DNA of 64,000 nucleotides from Coenobita brevimanus (Eukaryota > Arthropoda > Malacostraca > Decapoda > Coenobitidae), in contig CM064670.1 in assembly GCA_032717465.1 (NCBI GenBank), positions 13,422,431 to 13,486,430 of the forward strand, given 5' to 3'. Below are positions 12,923-23,256 of this stretch, piece after piece. The notes under the pieces are model-generated. The model was not told the origin of the DNA. It saw only the letters and a list, made by a program, of their open reading frames with translations, and ran no database searches. The position numbers and the translations under genes were made by a program. Position 1 is the stretch's first letter; every line of letters begins with the position of its first letter.

Positions 12923-13540
12923 TTAAATGCTAATGTAACATGCACCCTAATTTTATGTATAAATGCTAATGTAACATGCCCTATAATTTTATTCATTCTT
13001 TAACAAATCATAGCAAATCACAAGATGGGTTTAGGGGGGAGGGGAAAAAGCCAGGTGTACCAGACGAGTCTTTTCACATCTGTAAGAAAATAAAACTGAT
13101 TTTATAACTCTGAAAAAATGGTTCCGAGGTCTGCCACAGGAGCAAACAAATTTCTGGACACACGAACATTGTGCTTTGCTGTAAGCAGTAAAAGCACCTT
13201 ACCAAATCAGTTCATCCTGATAGTGTGTTATATTTTTCTGATTATTTCTGGGTTGGTAAATAAACATTTCTTGTTAAATCTGTTTGACTGCTGTTTTTAG
13301 CTGTCCTGGTGTGACGACTCTTTGTCTGATTCCTTAACGTAATGGCAGAAGACACTGTTCTAATCTAAATGTTTAACTAAACCTGGCCTAACCTAGCTTA
13401 ACTGCACTAATAATTTAACCTAACCTAATCTCCAGTTGGGAAGTTGGGAAATAAAGTCCACATTTGAGTACAATAAGTTTCATCCACTGCGCTGGAAACA
13501 ATCGTAGGTACAACTTAAAGAACGTGATGATAATATACAT

Positions 13541-16043
13541 CCATCTATTGCAAGATGCCTCAATCCCATTCGGGGTGGCCACAAACAAATCGCCTCCACG
13601 TCGCCCTGTCCCCCGCCATTTCACTGCCCCGCTCCCAACTCACACCCCCCTCTCTCACACACCTCTCCACCCCATCCCTCCATCTCATCCTCAGCCTCCC
13701 CCTCCCTCTTTCCCCCTCCACCTCACTCACATACACTCTCTTCGTCAGTCTTTCACCCTCCATCCTCTCCACATGGCCAAACCACCTCAGTGTATTCCTC
13801 CTAACGCTTCCCATCACATCCACATCGACACCACAAAGTTCCTTTATATCCTCATTTGTCAGCCTGTCTCTCCATGTGACTCCACAGGCTCCTCTTAAAT
13901 AACTCATTTCCACTGCTCTCGCTCTTGACTTGTGTCCTTCCAGCAATGTCCAAGCTTCACTTCCATACGTTAGAGTTGGTATCACAATACTGTCATGTAG
14001 TAACTTTTTCACTTCCAAGCTCACTTCTCTGTTTCTTATCACTGCTTTCAAGGAACCAGCAACCTTTCTTCCCAGCTGTACCCTTTCAAGCACTTCACCC
14101 CCCAAACCTCCATCCTTACTCATCACACTACCCAAGTACTTAAACGTACTCACATTTTCCAATTCCTCACCATCCAACCTCGCTGTACATTCACTGACTT
14201 CACCTCTCGCAAAGACCATCACCTTACTCTTCCCTACATTCACCTTTAGATTCCGTTTCTTACACACTCTCCAAAACTCATCCACCAAGCCTTGCAGCTC
14301 TCCTTCGTCTTCACTCAACAACACAGTATCATCTGCAAACAACAGTACAGGGAGTTTCCAAACACTACCCTCTCTCACTAGGGCCACTCCAACATCCACT
14401 ACCCTACCTTGTACCTCTTTTATTACCCCATCCATGTACAGATTGAACAACCATGGAGACATGACACATCCCTGTTTCAACCCAACCTTCAAAGAGAAAA
14501 ATTCACTCAGTTCACCATCCACACGCACTGCAGCCTTAGCACCATAATACATACTCATCACAGCATTCAACAACTTCCCATCGACTCCATATATTCTTAA
14601 TACTTTCCACAATCCTTGTCTATCCAGCCTGTCATATGCTTTCTCCAAATCCATGAAAGCCGCATACAACTTCTTTCTCTTCTCTGGAAACTTTTCCACT
14701 AAAGATCTAAGAATGAATATATGATCTACACAACCTCTTCCCTCTCTAAAGCCTCCCTGTTCTTCTCCAACTAATTCCTCCGTTCTTTCTCTAACTCTGT
14801 CAATAAGTATCCTACTGTACACTTTTCCTATTATACTAAGAAGACAGATGCCCCTATGATTACCACACACTTCTTTTTCCCCTTTTCCTTTGTACAAGGG
14901 AATAATTATACCTGACTTCCAATCCTCCGGGACTCTACCTTCCTCCCAGGCCAATCTGCACATTTTCCACATCCATTCTACTACTATCTCTCCCCCATAC
15001 TTCAGCATTTCACCACACACTCCATCAATTCCAGGGGCTTTCCCAAATTTAACTTACTTCATTGCTTCCACAACTTCTATCCTACTGATTTCTTCCTGTC
15101 TTCTCACCTCCCTCCTTCTCCCAGCCATTCCCCAGCTGCTTATAATCGCATTACTTCCATCCTCTATGTTCAACAATTCCTTAAAGTGTTCTCTCCATCT
15201 GCTCACTTTTTCTCCCTTCTCCACTAGTAATCTACCATTTTTATCTTTCACTCCCCTGTAACTTCACTTCCACCCTGTCTTACTCTTTTCACCTCTTTCC
15301 AGAACATTTTCTTACAGTCCCTCCACTTTACACTCAAGTTCCTTCCAAATTCCTCATCCGCTCTCTTCTTACTCTCTCTTACTAATCTTTTCACCTCTCT
15401 CTTTCTTTCTACATATAACTCTCTCTTCCGCCTCTCAACTTCTTCCACGCCCCTATTTCTCATCCATTCATTGTATGCTTTCTTCTTTTGTGCCACAGCA
15501 TGTCTTACCTCTTCATTGCACCATGCTGTTCCTTGCACACCCCTCCGTCTTCTCTTCATCCCACACATCACATCACATGTTGCACATATTTCTTCCGTAA
15601 AATCCTGGACACACCTTCCACATCCCCCATCTGCTCCAATTCATATCTGCCCAATCGTTCCTCCACTTCTCTCTTATACTCTGCCTTTTTCTCATCCTCT
15701 TGTAACCTTTCCACTCTCCTTACAAATACTCCTTCTTCCCATCCTTCTCTTCTTCTATTTCTTCATCCTAACTGGACCTTGAGTCTGGCCACCACCAAGT
15801 AGTGGTCAGAAAGTCCACTCCCCCAACCTCTATACGCTCTTGCATCCATTACACATTTTCGCATCCTTTCATCCATACACACATAATCAATCATTGACTT
15901 CCTTTCATTCAGTTCACCACCCACCCTTCTCATCACTCGCCATGTATACCTGTGGATCATCTTATGCCTGAAGAGGGTATTGGCTATCAGTAACCCCCTA
16001 CCAGCACAAATGTCCACTAACGCCTTGCCATTCTCATCTATCT
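13541..16043 (-). mobile_element. LINE-A copy, 5'-truncated
   Basis: Minus-strand LINE-A running from the tail (TCCATCTATTGCAAGATGCC, tail plus 3' end) to the middle of the endonuclease, where it stops at GCAGGCAC before host or MITE sequence resumes. A short ATATA lies at both edges, too short and too common to call a target duplication. Confidence 0.8.
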
Positions 16044-16053
16044 CAGCAGGCAC
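13560..16053 (-). pseudogene. LINE-A endonuclease-reverse transcriptase, partial
   Basis: This copy keeps the longest uninterrupted RT reading frame of the family in this window, 486 codons from 15020 to 13560. It runs from MCGEMLKYGGEIVVEW through IIIPLYKGKGEKEVCGNHRG, AAFMDLEKAYDR, LKQGCVMSPWLF and LLFADDTVLLSEDE (FADD at 14328-14339) to the C-terminal LRWFGHVERMEGERLTKRVY region. Upstream, the linker (15571-15054) and the last third of the endonuclease (16053-15763, with RHKMIHRYTWRVMRR and SGLSDHYLVV) are in different frames. It is a pseudogene, but a young one across the RT. Confidence 0.8.
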
Positions 16054-16522
16054 ATATAACAGACAGGAAATTTTTCAGAAAGAATAAGTAATTTACCAAA
16101 CTGGATATAGTCTGAAAAATACCAAAACAAGCTGGAGGAATATACATTGAATTGGTAAGGTCTTTCTGCTACTTAAAGTGTACATTTACCAGTAAATAAA
16201 TCAGTCTAACAGTACAGTACCTATGTTTTGTTTCCGCTGGATTAATCGTGATTTCGGACTAATCGGGCAGCCCTTCTCACCACATAGCCTGGATAATCGA
16301 GCTATCTTAGTAAATAAGTTGAAAAACAGTTTCTAAATCAACCTAAACACACAAGTTGTCTACCATATCATCAAAATCGGTAAAAAAAAAAATCAAAACC
16401 CATCATAAAACCGGGTTTGCTTATCGTTAGGCAGGATATGGTGGTATTTCTACCCTCATAGTTAAGCCGAGGTACTGCATCTAGGGGTATCGTATATCGG
16501 GTTATTAATATACAGTACAGTA

Positions 16523-16647
16523 TAATTCTCCCTACGTGTCGAGTGGGGTTGGTGGAGGATTAGTGTCCCTCCCTGTAAAACAATTAACTCTAAGCCGTTG
16601 GCCACCCCGTTTGGGATACATGGCATCTGGCAATGAATGAATGAATG

Positions 16648-16650
<3 letters not shown>
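16523..16650 (+). mobile_element. 5S-rRNA-derived SINE, copy 2 (body and tail only)
   Basis: It begins in the body (TCTCCCTACGTGTCGAGTGG) and lacks the 5S head. It continues through GTTGGCCACCCCGTTTGGGA and CATCTGGCAAT to a (TGAA)n tail at 16631-16650. The body matches copies at 4190-4292 and 31135-31267. A (TA)n array follows the tail directly. Confidence 0.65.
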
Positions 16651-16688
<38 letters not shown>

Positions 16689-16715
16689 TGTATATATATA
16701 TATATGTATATAATA
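16651..16715. repeat. (TA)n microsatellite
   Basis: A TA array with a CTG interruption, ending at the TA that flanks the Tig-B left end. Confidence 0.85.
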
Positions 16716-19285
16716 CAGTGGGCTCGCACAGTGCGCGTCACCGCAGTGCGCGATTCACCTTGTGCACGAGTGACCAAAAATCATAACCAAAAACCCTTTA
16801 ATGCACGAGTTTACCGCACAGAACGCGAGGCAGAGGCAAGGAGTGGCTCAAAAATGCCATTTTCTACTAGTGCGCGACCACCCCTCACAGAGCGCGTCAC
16901 GTGTCGTCGTGTTGATGCGCAGAAATTCCCGGGCATTCTACTGCTCAGCTTGGGGTACAAGGGAGCGGGCACGCCATAACAGTCCCGGCTCGTGCACTGT
17001 GCGGATCCGCTCTCTACAGCTAACCTGTCGTGTACAACGTGTGGTGTTTTTTGTGCTGCCTGTACTTTGCTGCACCATGGCTCCAACCCCAAGAGTAAAG
17101 AAACTTCTGATGCACGCCACCAAGTTAAAGATAATTAAGATGAAGGAGGAGGGTCAAGGAAACACGGCTATCGGGAGAACCCTGGGACTGGCTGAATCTA
17201 CAGTGAGAACTGTGTGGAAGAACCGTGAAGCCATAAAGGCTGTAGTGAAGACGTACGGTGCCTCTGACCTAGATGGCAGTTCGTGGGTGGGAAATCGTGC
17301 TATGATATTAATGGAGCGCTATCTTGCCACCTTCATAATGCGGAAAGAAAATCAAGGTGTTCCACTCAATGGAAGATTTATTTGGAACCAAGCCCAGCTC
17401 TTTTACAAGGCTGCATCTCAAAGGTTAAAAAGTGGAAAAACTGTTCAGGACATCGGTTGGATGGCTGGACCGTTTTCTCAAGCGCAAGGAACTCCTTTAC
17501 GTGAAATTGTCTGGTGAACGTGCCTCTGCCGATGAGCTGGCCGCGAGAGACTATCCTGCAATATTTAAAACGATTATTGAAGAGGGACAGTACACCAAGG
17601 ACCAGATCTACAACATCGATGAAACGTCCTTATATTACAAGGCCATGCCAAAATCAACTTACATTGTTAAAAGACAGAAACAAGCCCATGGTCGCAAGCT
17701 CCAGAAGCGTAAGATGACGGTAACGTTCGCCGTAAACCTGTCTGGGAGCCACAAGATGAGGCCAGTTGTTGTACACACAGCTTCACATCCAAGGTGCTAC
17801 AAAAACCTCACGAACATGGATGCAAGTGGCGTGTATTGGTATAAGTCCGTAAATGGTTGGATGACCGGGAACATTATGGCAGACTGGTTAACGAGGCAGT
17901 GTGTCCCTGATGCGAGAGCCAAGTGTCGGGAACTGGGCATTCCATTTAAGATGCTCCTTGTGCTTGATAACGCACCAAGTCACCCTCCATACCTGGAAGA
18001 TCTTCACAAGGATTGTCGTGTTGTGTTTCTGCCGCCCCGCACAACGTCACTAATGCAGCCACTCAATCAAGAACTAATCGCCACAGTGAAGCATTTCTAC
18101 CATAAGGATGTGTACGACTACCTACGCAGGAAGACCGACACACAAGAGGAGCTTCATGCCCTACAAGAAGATCACGACGAAGACCTTGATGAGGCATCTG
18201 CTCCTGTTCCATCTCCACCAGCACCTCTATCCCAACCAACCACAGATGCCCAGACTGTTGAGGCATTTTGGCGTAACTTTACAGTGAAGGACGCAGTTGA
18301 ATTTCTCCTTCAAGCCTGGCACCAGATTACACCTGCAACGGTGAACCATGCGTGGCGAATGCTCGTGCCTCACCTGTGCATCACCCAGGAGATGGCCATT
18401 CAACCACTGGCCGATGCTGAGGCAGCAACATTGACAGCAGCACAAGCTGTACAAGGTTTTGAGGACGTTACATTGGCGGGCATACAAGAAGTGCACACTG
18501 CTACTGAGGAACAACCTCCCGAGGAAGTGTTGAAACGGATAGATGAGGCTGACGCCGAGCCCGACCTCAGACAGAGTCAAGTTGAGCAGCCTAGTGTGAT
18601 GGAAAGCAGGACTGAGTTGTGTATGTCAAACATTAGCAAGATCCTTGCTGCCGTGGATAAGCTCAAGGAAGAGGTGAAGGCACAGGAAGTGAGCAACCTA
18701 AGAACAGAGGAACTTCTGGTTGGTATCGACAAACTCTTCCGTTTCTACACAGACAGGCACAGGGAAGAAATAAACAGGAGAAGACAGATGCTCATAACAA
18801 GCTACACACAGCAGGCTCAAGTTGGTGAAATAGAGGAACCATCGACATCATCTGCTCCTGATCCTGTTGAGGATGAAGAGGATGCAATGTCAGAAGTGTT
18901 AGCATTCAACTTTGAAGTGTTTATGGCCGAAGTGAGTGACTTGGATGCTCCTGGGGAAGGTGATCAAGAGGAGTCTGTGGAGGGAAGTGTTGGTGCGGTA
19001 GGGAGTGCGGCGCTGTAAGTGTTGCCGCGCCTCGGAACCCCTGTTATTTAAGGTCATCAGGCCTGTTGTCTACAGTTGTTAAGGTGACTATCCATATTTT
19101 TGTTATTGTAGCTATAGCTTTAGTACAATGTCTGAAACATATGACCTTTATTATGTCTCTAAGGGCCAAAAAATGCCCAGGTATTAGGGGGTACCGCCCA
19201 TGTGTAATTATTCCCATAAGATTATGTATTCCTAGTACGCGAATTCCCAGTGCGCGAGCGCGTGCACCGCCCAATCTCTCGCCCA

Positions 19286-19288
<3 letters not shown>
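16716..19288 (+). mobile_element. Tigger/jerky-type transposon Tig-B
   Basis: The termini CAGTGGGCTCGCACAGTGCG (left) and CAGTGGGCGAGAGATTGGGC (right, read inward) are inverted over their first 8-10 bases, with more matching TGCGCG words inside. TA flanks both ends within TA arrays. The 2573-bp element holds one transposase gene with a long CpG-rich leader. The size and ends fit an autonomous-length Tigger, now inactivated. Confidence 0.75.
17077..19018 (+). pseudogene. Jerky/Tigger-type DDE transposase, frameshifted
   Basis: The product would bind the element ends and cut and paste them. From the ATG at 17077 (MAPTPRVKKLLMHATKLKII) a CENP-B-like helix-turn-helix is seen (NTAIGRTLGLAESTVRTVWK), then the second DNA-binding half, interrupted by a +1 frame change near 17410-17450. 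It continues in the next frame with GWLDRFLKRKELLYVKLSGE and RASADE. The DDE domain has IDETSLYYK (Asp codon 17618-17620) and LVLDNAPSHP (Asp 17966-17968). The third site reads QPLNQEL where the family has QPMDQG, so Asp is Asn (18065-18067). The C-terminal region has FWRNFTVKDAVEFLLQAW and an acidic tail ending at 19018. Frameshift plus lost catalytic Asp make it inactive. Confidence 0.8.

Positions 19289-19374
<86 letters not shown>
19289..19374. repeat. (TA)n microsatellite
   Basis: A TA array with TG steps fills the 86 bp between Tig-B and Tig-C, so both elements end in the same array. Confidence 0.9.
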
Positions 19375-22300
19375 CAGTAATCCCTCTAATATCCGGACGC
19401 CCTATAACCGAACATCCCCACTAACCGAACCTTATCATCCTGGGATCAAACATTCCCAAAATGGTCCGAAAATCCAAAAAAATTGGAAAAAAAATCGATT
19501 TTTTGCCGTCCGTAATTTGAACTTGCCGCGCGCCGCGTGAGAGCATTGTTTTGGTTCGTCATTCCTCCGACGTCCGATAGAGCGCCGCTGCATCCTCCCC
19601 ACTTCCCGCCTGTCTCTCACCGCGACAAGACCTACGCTCTTCGTCATGGCTGCCCACGTGCTCGCTTTTGTGGTGGTGCCGTACTTGCTGCAAGGCCTCC
19701 TGCTGCTCTCTGCCCTACTCTTAGTGTGTGTGATGATGGCCCCGCCTCCTGAGAAAAGGAAGAGAGTGGTGTTGACTCTGGAGAAGAAACGGGAGATATT
19801 GGAGAAGGTTGATGCGGGTTGGTCTTCCTCTCGCATTCTCCGCGAGTTCAACCTGGCCCGGTCGACTTTGTTTGATATCAAGCGTTCCCAAGACAAGCTC
19901 ATGCAGTACACGGCTGACTTCTCGTCGAGAAGCAAACGCAACGTGGAGAGGAAGGTTATGTTTACTCCCAAGTATGCAGAGATCGACCGCTCCACGTTGA
20001 TTTGGTATCGACAGCAACGTGCAGCTGGTGTGATGGTACGTGGAACGGAGCTGAAGGCTGCTGCTGAGAAGTTTGCAAGGCTTCACGACGCCCTAGACTT
20101 CAAGGCATCCGAGGGTTGGCTCTTCGCGTTCAAGTTGCGACATGGCCTTACTAACCGTAAAGCACATGGCGAAGCATTGGACGCTAACGAGGATGGAGTG
20201 GACGAGTTTCGGCACAAGGTGAAAGGCTTGATCGACAGGGAGGGCCTCACTCTCGGTCAAGTCTATAACGCTGACGAAACTGGCCTATTCTATCGCTCGG
20301 TGCCAACGAACACTCTCGCCGATGAGACGGAGAAGCGTGTACCTGGCCGCAAGCTTTCTAAGGAACGGATATCTGCTTTGTGTTGTGCCAATGCTAACGG
20401 CATGCACCGGCTTAAGCCCGTTATTGTTGGCCGTGCAAAGCAGCCTCGGTGCCTTCGTGGGGTGATGGATGTCCTTCCTGTCGTATGGTACCATTCTTTG
20501 AAAGCATGGTTCACAGCTGTGATTTTCAAAGACTGGTTTCACCATCACTTCGTCAAGGAGGTCATACATTACCAGACGAAGACACTGGGAATTCCTCGCG
20601 ACCAGGTAAAGGCTCTCCTTCTCCTCGACAATGGACCTGCCCACCCGTGCGACAAGGACTTGGTTGCTGAGAATGGCCGTATTAGGTGCATGTTTCTGCC
20701 ACCTAATACGACTGCTCTCATTCAACCAATGGACCAAGGAGTGATCGTGGCAACAAAGCGCCTGTACCGTCGGAAGTTCCTGGACGAGGTGATGGTGGTT
20801 CTCGAGGACGAGGACGAGCGCAGGGAAGGACGTGACACTCGAGGCAAGCGGACTTTGGAAAACCTTCGCCGCTACAACATCAAGTCTGCGCTGTACAACT
20901 GGGCTAGTGCATGGAAGGAAGTCCCTGTGAAAACTCTTGAAAATGGTTGGTCTCGTCTGCTTCTCGGAACAGATGTGGAGTACGATTTCCTAGGGTTTGA
21001 CGTGGATGACTTCCATGCACGGCTGCGTACGCACGGCGACGATGTTGATGTGGACGATGTTCGTGAGTGGTTGGACGACGACGAGGGCGATCCTGGGTAT
21101 CAGACGTTGTCTGATATCGAGATCGCGTCTTCGGTTGCTGGTGTCAGTCCCGAACTTGAAGATTCCGACAACGAAGGCGATGATGATGCAGACTCCGCCC
21201 AGCAGGACACTACTCCAGCCATCCCCAAGCTGAGCGCACTCCGGGAACATCTAGAGTTCGTCCTAGACTACCTGGAACACCCGGACTGCGACAGGGAGAT
21301 GGGGCCCTTGGGACTCGTGGAGGAAGTGCGTGCTTTCCGGCAGCGCATCATCAATCGCCAGAATCGTCGGTCCTTGCGTCAGTCAACGATTGACAGTTTT
21401 TTCAGGCCCGTGACCCCCGCTGTGCCAAGCCCTGGTTCCACTCCGTTGCCTCCCCAAGACAGGCCCTCATGCTCCGAGCCACAGCCCAGCACATCAGCTA
21501 CAGTGGAGTCACCGCTCGACGTGAGTTTGCGGCTGTCTTCAGAGTCTTCTGTAGTCGGTACGCCATCACCACTACCCACCGATGCACCCCTTGGACGCCT
21601 GCCAGTGATACTCTCGGGCTCTGACAGTGAATAAACAGCAAGAACTTCTCCACTAGACCACACGGGAATTTTGAGTGTTGTGCAGTGGCAAAAACGGTGT
21701 GTTGTGTTAAGGTTTTCAAGTTGGGAGAAAAGACTAAGTAGAAAAGAAATTTAACGTAACTAACCTTCTTTGTTTTGGCTTTGGAAACTTAAAAAAACTT
21801 GGGAAAAGTTAATGTGCAACACTTAAATTTAATGGAACATTATTTGGACTAAAGTGAACACTGTGAAAAGAACGTACTTCTGTGTGTTAGTGACTAAGTT
21901 CAGTGCAAGACTTCAGGAAGAGTGTAGTGCAAGTGCTTCAGGAAATCGTTCTTACTGTCAGAGTCCGAGAGGAGGCGGTTATTCATCGAGGTGGCCAGGG
22001 ACTTGCTGTAAGTAGCCAAAATGTTTCATGTTGTACTATTTTCCATACTATATTTACCAGAATGTTTCATATTGTATTTTTTCCCATACTATACTTACCA
22101 GAAAGTGTCATACTGTACTTCTTTCCATACTAAACTTACCTCATGCATGTGCAGTAGGAATGTGTTTTTCAGAGTTCGGTTAGGTTCGGTTAGGTTAGGT
22201 TCGGTTAGAGTCCATAAGTACCAGAATGTTTATTAATGTATGAACATACTTCTAAACCCACATTTTATGTGTCTATTGCATTTATTTCAGTCATTTATGT

Positions 22301-22479
22301 GCCTTATTGGTGTGATTTGGGTGTTAAATAGGTGCTATGCATGTCCGGAGGGAGTTGTATAGGTGTTTCTCTGTGTTAGGGTCCGTAAGTACAAGTCCAT
22401 AAGCTGGGGCCCAATATCCGGACAAAACCAATATCCGAACCTACCGATGGCTCTATTGATCCAGATATTGGAGTGATTA

Positions 22480-22482
<3 letters not shown>
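19375..22482 (+). mobile_element. Tigger-type transposon Tig-C, apparently complete
   Basis: The termini CAGTAATCCCTCTAATATCC (left) and CAGTAATCACTCCAATATCT (right, read inward) are inverted and flanked by TA on both sides. Length is 3108 bp with one intact transposase frame. The 3' region contains a TTAGGTTCGG-type tract at about 22175-22210. Two half-copies of the same family lie at 23257-25309 and 25926-27066, and a deleted relative at 29623-31066. Intact ends plus an intact gene make it the best candidate in the window for a recently active element. Confidence 0.85.
19646..21634 (+). CDS. Tigger/pogo-type DDE transposase, intact
   Basis: The product would cut and paste Tig-C at TA sites in the nucleus. 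The frame is 662 codons. After a hydrophobic leader (residues 1-30) comes MAPPPEKRKRVVLTLEKKRE, starting at residue 31-32 and the more usual Tigger start. A CENP-B-type helix-turn-helix spans ~35-85 (SSSRILREFNLARSTLFDIK), and the second DNA-binding half ~100-180 (KASEGWLFAFKLRHGLTNRK). The DDE domain has NADETGLFYR (D210), LLLDNGPAHP (D328) and IQPMDQGVI (D363). A CENP-B-like C-terminal region is followed by an acidic stretch (~445-515). Residues 579-586, QSTIDSFF, match a PCNA-interacting (PIP) box. No stop or frameshift interrupts it. True start is uncertain: codon 1, 31 or 32. Confidence 0.85.
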   Translation: MAAHVLAFVVVPYLLQGLLLLSALLLVCVMMAPPPEKRKRVVLTLEKKREILEKVDAGWSSSRILREFNLARSTLFDIKRSQDKLMQYTADFSSRSKRNVERKVMFTPKYAEIDRSTLIWYRQQRAAGVMVRGTELKAAAEKFARLHDALDFKASEGWLFAFKLRHGLTNRKAHGEALDANEDGVDEFRHKVKGLIDREGLTLGQVYNADETGLFYRSVPTNTLADETEKRVPGRKLSKERISALCCANANGMHRLKPVIVGRAKQPRCLRGVMDVLPVVWYHSLKAWFTAVIFKDWFHHHFVKEVIHYQTKTLGIPRDQVKALLLLDNGPAHPCDKDLVAENGRIRCMFLPPNTTALIQPMDQGVIVATKRLYRRKFLDEVMVVLEDEDERREGRDTRGKRTLENLRRYNIKSALYNWASAWKEVPVKTLENGWSRLLLGTDVEYDFLGFDVDDFHARLRTHGDDVDVDDVREWLDDDEGDPGYQTLSDIEIASSVAGVSPELEDSDNEGDDDADSAQQDTTPAIPKLSALREHLEFVLDYLEHPDCDREMGPLGLVEEVRAFRQRIINRQNRRSLRQSTIDSFFRPVTPAVPSPGSTPLPPQDRPSCSEPQPSTSATVESPLDVSLRLSSESSVVGTPSPLPTDAPLGRLPVILSGSDSE

Positions 22483-22530
<48 letters not shown>
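22483..22530. repeat. (TA)n microsatellite
   Basis: A TA array directly joins the right end of Tig-C to a LINE-A fragment that starts mid-RT. Confidence 0.9.
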
Positions 22531-22532
<2 letters not shown>

Positions 22533-23236
22533 TGGGGTAATAAAAGAGGTACAAGGTAGGGTAGTGGATGTTGGAGTGGCCCTGGTGAGAGAGGATAGTG
22601 TTTGGAAACTCCCTGTACTGTTGTTTGCAGATGATACTGTGTTGTTGAGTGAAGACGAAGGGGAGCTGCAAGGCTTGGTGGATGAGTTTGAGAGAGTGTG
22701 TAAGAAACGGAATCTAAAGGTGAATGTAGGGAAGAGTAAAGTGAAGGTCTTTGAGAGAGGTGAAGTCAGTGAATGTACAGCGAGGTTGGATGGTGAGGAA
22801 TTGGAAAATGTGAGTACGTTTAAGTACTTGGGTAGTATGATGAGTAAGGATGGAGGTTTGGAGGGTGAAGTGCTTGAAAGGGTACAGCTGGGAAGAAAGG
22901 TTGCTGGTTCTTTGAAAGTAGTGATAAGAAACAGGGAAGTGAGCATGGAAGTGAAAAAGTTACTACATGACAGTATTGTGATACCAACTCTAATGTATGG
23001 AAGTGAAGCTTGGACGTTGTTGGAAGGACACAAGTCAAGAGTGAGAGCAGTGGAAATGAGCTTTTTAAGAGGAGCATGTGGAGTCACATGGAGAGACAGG
23101 CTGACGAATGAGGATATAATGGAGCGCTGTGGTGTTGATATGGATGTGATAGGAAGCGTTATGAGGAACACACTGAGGTGGTTTGGCCATGTGGAGAGGA
23201 TGGAGGGTGAAAGACTGACGAAGAGAGTGTATGTGA
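22531..23236 (+). mobile_element. LINE-A internal fragment, truncated at both ends by TA
   Basis: It starts at GATGGGGTAATAAAAGAGGT and encodes LLFADDTVLLSEDEGELQGL through to the C-terminal LRWFGHVERMEGERLTKRVY in one open frame, but lacks the LINE 3' end and tail. It stops at GTGTATGTGAG, next to TA repeats. It shares private variants with the 27136-28133 fragment (SKVKVFERGE where other copies have SKVMVFERGE), so the two are close relatives or parts of one rearranged copy. Confidence 0.8.
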
Positions 23237-23256
23237 GTATATATATATATGTCTAT

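Larger units (their letters stand above)
10423..16310. mobile_element. Tigger-like MITE Tig-Z nested in Tig-Y
   Basis: The left end CAGTGAAAGTTCAATTATCC (TA before it) pairs with CTAAGATAGCTCGATTATCC read inward from 16310, followed by TA. The inner ATTATCCAGGC block is identical on both sides. A ~115-bp segment is directly repeated within it (10745-10860 and 13425-13535, sharing CTCCAGTTGGGAA and TGGAAACAATCGTAGGTA). That points to an internal duplication of a related MITE. It hosts a piggyBac-like element and a LINE-A. A short CCTAA tract is present at about 10680-10745. Confidence 0.4.
10072..16477. mobile_element. Outer Tigger-like MITE Tig-Y (tentative)
   Basis: The left end is CAGGCATATCCTGGTTTAAC, preceded by TA. 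A weakly matching inverted end, CAGTACCTCGGCTTAACTAT, lies at 16458-16477. Both sides share an internal ATCGTTAGGCAGG(G/A)TAT block and a GGGGTATCGTATATCGGG block. Everything between 10423 and 16310 is a younger nested set. The boundaries are approximate and the right end is ambiguous, since a matching block continues to ~16505. Confidence 0.35.

Noticed and set aside
22335..23171. Long Ser/Thr/Pro/Leu-rich frames antisense to LINE-A, also at 6690-7385, 13930-14547 and 60348-60863
   Set aside because: They run opposite to a well-supported RT frame, contain no domain, and recur wherever LINE-A does. They reflect the purine-rich sense strand, which rarely gives stops on the other strand.
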